From Desulfovibrio sp. (GTDB lineage: Bacteria > Desulfobacterota > Desulfovibrionia > Desulfovibrionales > Desulfovibrionaceae): DNA of 9,502 nt. Both the position numbers and the translations under genes were made by a program. The notes under the pieces were generated by a model. That model was not told where the DNA came from. It saw nothing but the letters and a program-made list of their open reading frames with translations, and ran no database searches. The stretch lies in NCBI GenBank assembly GCA_028708195.1, contig JAQVZK010000067.1, positions 1 to 9,502 of the forward strand. The letters are read 5' to 3'. This document shows positions 6,643 to 9,502 of the stretch, piece after piece; position 1 is the stretch's first letter; every line of letters begins with the position of its first letter.

Positions 6643-7266
6643 ATGGAATCTGTACTGCAAACCTGTCTGTTCCTGCTCATGCTGAACAATTTGCTCATGC
6701 TGGGCACAACACGGCTCATGTGGCTCATTCGCCTTACGGCTTTTCAGGGCATACTGCTGGCAGCCATGCTGCTGAGTATGGACCACGGCCTGCTGGCCTT
6801 CGCCGTACTGCTTATCAAGGGTGTTATTTTGCCCGGCCTGCTCTGGCGCACGCGTGCCCAACTGCACGCCCACAAGCGCATGAAACCAAGGCTGCATATA
6901 GCTCTTGGCGTATTGGCAGGCATGGCCGGGCTTGTTTTCTCCCTGTGGCTTGAAGCCCGTTTGCTGACCCTGCCCGCGCTCTTTCCGCCGCTGCTGCTGC
7001 CCACAGCACTGACCACGCTTTTTGCCGGGCTCATTCTGGTGGTGGGGCGCACGACGGCCCTGACCCAGGTCATTGGCTATCTTGTGGCAGAAAACGGCAT
7101 CTTTCTGTTGGGCATGCCCCTCATGACGGCGGGCACCATGTGGTTTGAACTGGCCCTGCTGCTGGACGTGTTTGTGGCTGTCTTTGTTATGGGTATTGCC
7201 ATCAACCATATTGGCAATACCTTTGAATCCATTGACGTGGGCCGCTTTCGCAGCCTCAGGGATTGA
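6643..7266 (+). CDS. hyfE: Hydrogenase-4/Ehr-type membrane subunit E (NuoK-like)
   Basis: The product is 207 aa (E. coli HyfE is about 216). It is a small integral membrane protein with around six or seven hydrophobic segments whose C-terminal half resembles NuoK/MrpC. Membrane-embedded acidic residues of the kind proposed for proton conduction are visible: E150 in GYLVAENGIFLLGMPL, E169 in MWFELALLLDVFVAVFVMG, and D175. A lysine (K59) lies in LLIKGVILPGLLWR. The frame is open upstream to 6424, but that part overlaps hyfC and does not look membrane-like. The ATG at 6643, two bases after the hyfC stop, is therefore chosen. Its upstream GAGATAA is only a weak ribosome binding site, consistent with coupling to hyfC. 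The stop lies inside a TGATG overlap with hyfF. Confidence 0.9.
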   Translation: MESVLQTCLFLLMLNNLLMLGTTRLMWLIRLTAFQGILLAAMLLSMDHGLLAFAVLLIKGVILPGLLWRTRAQLHAHKRMKPRLHIALGVLAGMAGLVFSLWLEARLLTLPALFPPLLLPTALTTLFAGLILVVGRTTALTQVIGYLVAENGIFLLGMPLMTAGTMWFELALLLDVFVAVFVMGIAINHIGNTFESIDVGRFRSLRD

Positions 7267-8765
7267 TGCCCATGCTGGTAGCCTTGCTTTTTCTCCCGCT
7301 GGTGGCGGGCTGTATCATCCTGCTTGGCACCAAGGCCATGGGCCGGATTATTCTGCCCCTGACGGCTCTGGGCCACGTGGCTTTGGCCGCCTGGACAACA
7401 CACGCCGTTGCCACAGGCGCAGAACCCCGCGCCCTGAACGGTTTGCTGGCCCCCGACGCGCTTGGTGCGCTTTTTCTCATGCTGGCCAGCCTGCTGTTTT
7501 TGGCGGCCTCCATTTACGCGGTCTATTACCTGCGTGAAGAAGACCGGCTGGAAGTACACACGGCCATCGGCGGCGGCCCCGGCTTTACCAACGCACCCCA
7601 GCGCCGTCTGGCCGCCTGCCTCTGTTTTTTTCTTTCATCCATGACGCTTGTGACCAGCACGCAGCATCTGGGGGCCTTGTGGGTGGGCATTGAAGCCACC
7701 ACACTCTCCAGCGCGCCACTCATATACTTTCACAGGCACCAGCGCTCCCTTGAAGCCACCTGGAAATACCTGATCATCTGCTCTGTGGGCATCGCCCTGG
7801 CAATGGTGGGCAACATCCTGCTTTCTGTGGCTTTTTACACGCCCGAAGGTATGGAAGCCATGATGGAAGGTATGGACCAGCTTGGCTGGTTTGTCAGCCA
7901 CGCCAGGGCCGGTGAAGAAACCTGGCTCAAGGCGGCCTTTATCTTTCTGCTTGTGGGCTACGGCACCAAGATGGGGCTGGCCCCCCTGCACAACTGGCTG
8001 CCCGACGCGCACAGCCAGGCTCCTTCGCTTGTTTCGGCCCTGCTTTCCGGGGCGCTGCTCAACTGCGCCATGCTCGGCATTTTGCGCGGCCACCAGATCA
8101 TGCTGGCAGCCGGGCTTGGCGGATTCAGCGGCGGGCTGCTCAGCTTTTTTGGCCTGCTGTCGCTTATTACGGCGGCCATCTTTATTGTGGGGCAGGGCCA
8201 CTACAAACGCATGCTGGCCTATTCCAGCGTGGAGCATATGGGCATACTGGCGCTGGGCATAGGCGTGGGCGGGCTTGCTGTTTCCGGTGCCATGCTGCAC
8301 GCCGTTTGCCATTCGCTGACAAAGTGCATGCTCTTTCTGCTTTCTGGCAACATTTTGGCCCGCTATCACACGTTTTCAAGCTACGACGTCCGGGGCATGC
8401 GCTGGACCATGCCCGTGACCGGAGCGCTCTGGATGGCCGGTTTTCTGGCTGTGGCAGGCTCACCGCCGTTTGGCATTTTCATCAGCGAATTCATTATTTT
8501 TAAAGGCATACTGGCGGCGGGTTCTCCCCTTTTGGCCGCAGCCTATCTGCTGGCCCTTGCCGTAATTTTTGTGGGCCTTTCTGTTGCTGTGCTGCGCATG
8601 GTGCAGGGTAACCGGCCCAGAGACATGCCCCAAACCCCAAGGGAACCCCTGTTGAGCGTGCTGCCGTCCATCGTGCTGGGCGCGGCCGTTTTGACCCTCG
8701 GCTTGTGGATACCCGACTGGCTGTGGAATTTTTTACGCAAGGGCGCGGCCCTCATTGGCGGGTAG
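7266..8765 (+). CDS. hyfF: Hydrogenase-4/Ehr-type membrane subunit F, antiporter-like (NuoL/M/N superfamily)
   Basis: The product is 499 aa (E. coli HyfF is about 526), with about 14 hydrophobic helices, and is the second antiporter-like subunit of the complex. Its channel residues are intact: E143 in LWVGIEATTLSSAPLIYF, K235 in GYGTKMGLAPLHNWLPDAHSQAPSLVSALLSG, K314 in YKRMLAYSSVEHMG, K353 in HSLTKCMLFLLSGN, and E408 in PPFGIFISEFIIFKG. The HNWLPDAHSQAPS wording and the short length are typical of HyfF/HycC-like proteins and distinguish it from HyfB. The ATG at 7266 overlaps the hyfE stop by one base (TGATG). A TTG one codon earlier and an ATG two codons later are alternatives. A 7-residue tandem repeat (EGMEAMM/EGMD, residues 194-204) lies in a loop. 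Spacing to hyfG is 9 bp. Confidence 0.93.
   Translation: MPMLVALLFLPLVAGCIILLGTKAMGRIILPLTALGHVALAAWTTHAVATGAEPRALNGLLAPDALGALFLMLASLLFLAASIYAVYYLREEDRLEVHTAIGGGPGFTNAPQRRLAACLCFFLSSMTLVTSTQHLGALWVGIEATTLSSAPLIYFHRHQRSLEATWKYLIICSVGIALAMVGNILLSVAFYTPEGMEAMMEGMDQLGWFVSHARAGEETWLKAAFIFLLVGYGTKMGLAPLHNWLPDAHSQAPSLVSALLSGALLNCAMLGILRGHQIMLAAGLGGFSGGLLSFFGLLSLITAAIFIVGQGHYKRMLAYSSVEHMGILALGIGVGGLAVSGAMLHAVCHSLTKCMLFLLSGNILARYHTFSSYDVRGMRWTMPVTGALWMAGFLAVAGSPPFGIFISEFIIFKGILAAGSPLLAAAYLLALAVIFVGLSVAVLRMVQGNRPRDMPQTPREPLLSVLPSIVLGAAVLTLGLWIPDWLWNFLRKGAALIGG
7845..7876 (+). repeat. In-frame 11-bp direct repeat in a hyfF loop
   Basis: GAAGGTATGGA occurs at 7845-7855 and 7866-7876, with a 21-bp (7-codon) period. 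It encodes EGMEAMM followed by EGMD in the loop between hydrophobic segments. Both copies use GGT for glycine while the surrounding gene mostly uses GGC, which suggests a local duplication rather than convergent codons. Confidence 0.6.
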
Positions 8766-8769
8766 GAGG
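8764..8769 (+). promoter_or_regulatory. Strong ribosome binding site of hyfG, overlapping the hyfF stop
   Basis: AGGAGG starts inside the hyfF TAG stop (8763-8765) and ends five bases before the hyfG ATG at 8775. It is the best ribosome binding site of the run, so ribosomes may load on hyfG independently of hyfF. Confidence 0.8.
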
Positions 8770-8774
8770 ATATT

Positions 8775-9502
8775 ATGTCGTTCGACTACCGCGAGGCGGT
8801 TGACCTAAAAACAATCACGCGTTTTTCTGTGGCAGAACTTGGCGACCATCTGCGCCACGCTCTGGCTGGCGGCTGGCGCGTTTTGGCCTTTTTTGGCATC
8901 CCGGAAGAAAAAATCGTGACCGAGCAGCGCGATGCGGGCATTGCGCCCACACGGCCCGTGCCCGTCGTTTTGTGCTGCGTACTGGCCCATGACGGCACAC
9001 GCCGCCTCATGGCCCACTGCACAAGCCCTGTGTCGGCCTTCAAGTCGCTGACGCCAGATCTGCCCCAGATGCACTACTTTGAGCGTGAAATATATGAGCA
9101 ATGGGGCGTGGAACCCATAGACCACCCCTGGCTTAAAAGCGTGCGGCGCATTCCTGACAGTGCAGAAGCCCAGGCCCGGAATACGGCAGCCGCCGCAGCC
9201 GCCGCAACCGAGAATGAAACTGCCCCCGCAACAAAAGGCTCCACAACAGAAGGGCCCACAGCGTCGGCCACAACGGACACTACGGCAGCCCCGCAGCCCG
9301 CAGCCCAACCCTATCCCTTTTACCGGGTTGAAGGGGGAGAGGTACACGAGGTGGCCGTAGGCCCGGTTCACGCAGGCATCATCGAGCCCGGCCATTTCCG
9401 CTTTCAATGCTACGGTGAAAATGTGCTGCATCTGGAAATTGCATTGGGCTACCAGCACCGAGGGTTGGAGGACATGCTCGTGCATGGCCCCGCCGCCCGC
9501 CG
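8775..9502 (+). CDS. hyfG: Hydrogenase-4/Ehr large subunit, fused 30-kDa (NuoC-like) and 49-kDa (NuoD-like) domains, cut by the window edge
   Basis: From the ATG at 8775 the frame stays open for 242 codons to the right edge. Residues about 1-125 form the NuoC-like 30-kDa domain, with its signature FEREIYEQWGVEPIDHPWLKSVR near 102-124. Residues about 129-179 are a low-complexity linker of Ala, Thr, Pro and Gln with a seven-alanine run (138-144). From residue 190, HEVAVGPVHAGIIEPGHFRFQCYGE (190-214) and LHLEIALGYQHRGLE (218-232) match the start of the 49-kDa/HycE/HyfG large subunit. In hydrogenases this fused protein carries the NiFe site on the cytoplasmic side. The window ends before either CxxC nickel-ligand motif, so catalytic status cannot be judged. 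It could be HycE/HyfG of formate hydrogenlyase or the cysteine-less counterpart of an Ehr complex. The start is supported by AGGAGG five bases upstream. Confidence 0.92.
   Translation, partial: MSFDYREAVDLKTITRFSVAELGDHLRHALAGGWRVLAFFGIPEEKIVTEQRDAGIAPTRPVPVVLCCVLAHDGTRRLMAHCTSPVSAFKSLTPDLPQMHYFEREIYEQWGVEPIDHPWLKSVRRIPDSAEAQARNTAAAAAAATENETAPATKGSTTEGPTASATTDTTAAPQPAAQPYPFYRVEGGEVHEVAVGPVHAGIIEPGHFRFQCYGENVLHLEIALGYQHRGLEDMLVHGPAAR
9186..9206 (+). repeat. GCAGCCGCC short tandem repeat in the hyfG linker
   Basis: The 9-bp unit GCAGCCGCC is repeated twice and followed by GCA, encoding seven consecutive alanines (residues 138-144). Units are multiples of three, so slippage would change linker length without shifting the frame. 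Confidence 0.65.

Overview
The window looks like a piece of the chromosome of an anaerobic deltaproteobacterium, most likely Desulfovibrio or a close relative. This is inferred from the moderately high GC, the protein flavour of the genes, and a membrane-bound group 4 hydrogenase/Ehr-type gene cluster. No mobile element, CRISPR array, tRNA or rRNA gene was seen.

Left part (1-2409, minus strand): three housekeeping genes point leftwards. tatD encodes a TatD-family metal-dependent hydrolase. lplA encodes a lipoate-protein ligase. The first 55 codons of gcvT (aminomethyltransferase, T-protein of the glycine cleavage system) run off the left edge. lplA and gcvT fit together functionally, because the glycine cleavage H-protein needs lipoate. 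GcvH itself is not in the window.

Middle (2410-3640): a 274-bp divergent intergenic region carries a plausible sigma70 promoter overlapping a short inverted repeat. It is followed on the plus strand by a NAD-dependent UDP-glucuronate decarboxylase (UDP-xylose synthase) gene.

Right part (3654-9502, plus strand): a tightly packed run of five genes, hyfB-hyfC-hyfE-hyfF-hyfG, encodes the membrane arm and the start of the large hydrophilic subunit of a complex I-like assembly. This could be a hydrogenase-4/formate hydrogenlyase-type enzyme or an Ehr (energy-converting hydrogenase-related) complex. HyfB and HyfF are antiporter-like proton-channel subunits, HyfC is the NuoH-like anchor, HyfE is a NuoK-like subunit, and HyfG is a fusion of the 30-kDa (NuoC-like) and 49-kDa (NuoD-like) modules. 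HyfG runs off the right edge before the region that would hold the CxxC nickel-ligand motifs, so the window cannot show whether this is a true hydrogenase. Compared with E. coli Hyf, hyfA is not upstream and hyfD is absent between hyfC and hyfE. The most unusual feature is an Ala/Thr/Pro-rich linker of about 50 residues between the two HyfG modules. No clearly undescribed system was found.
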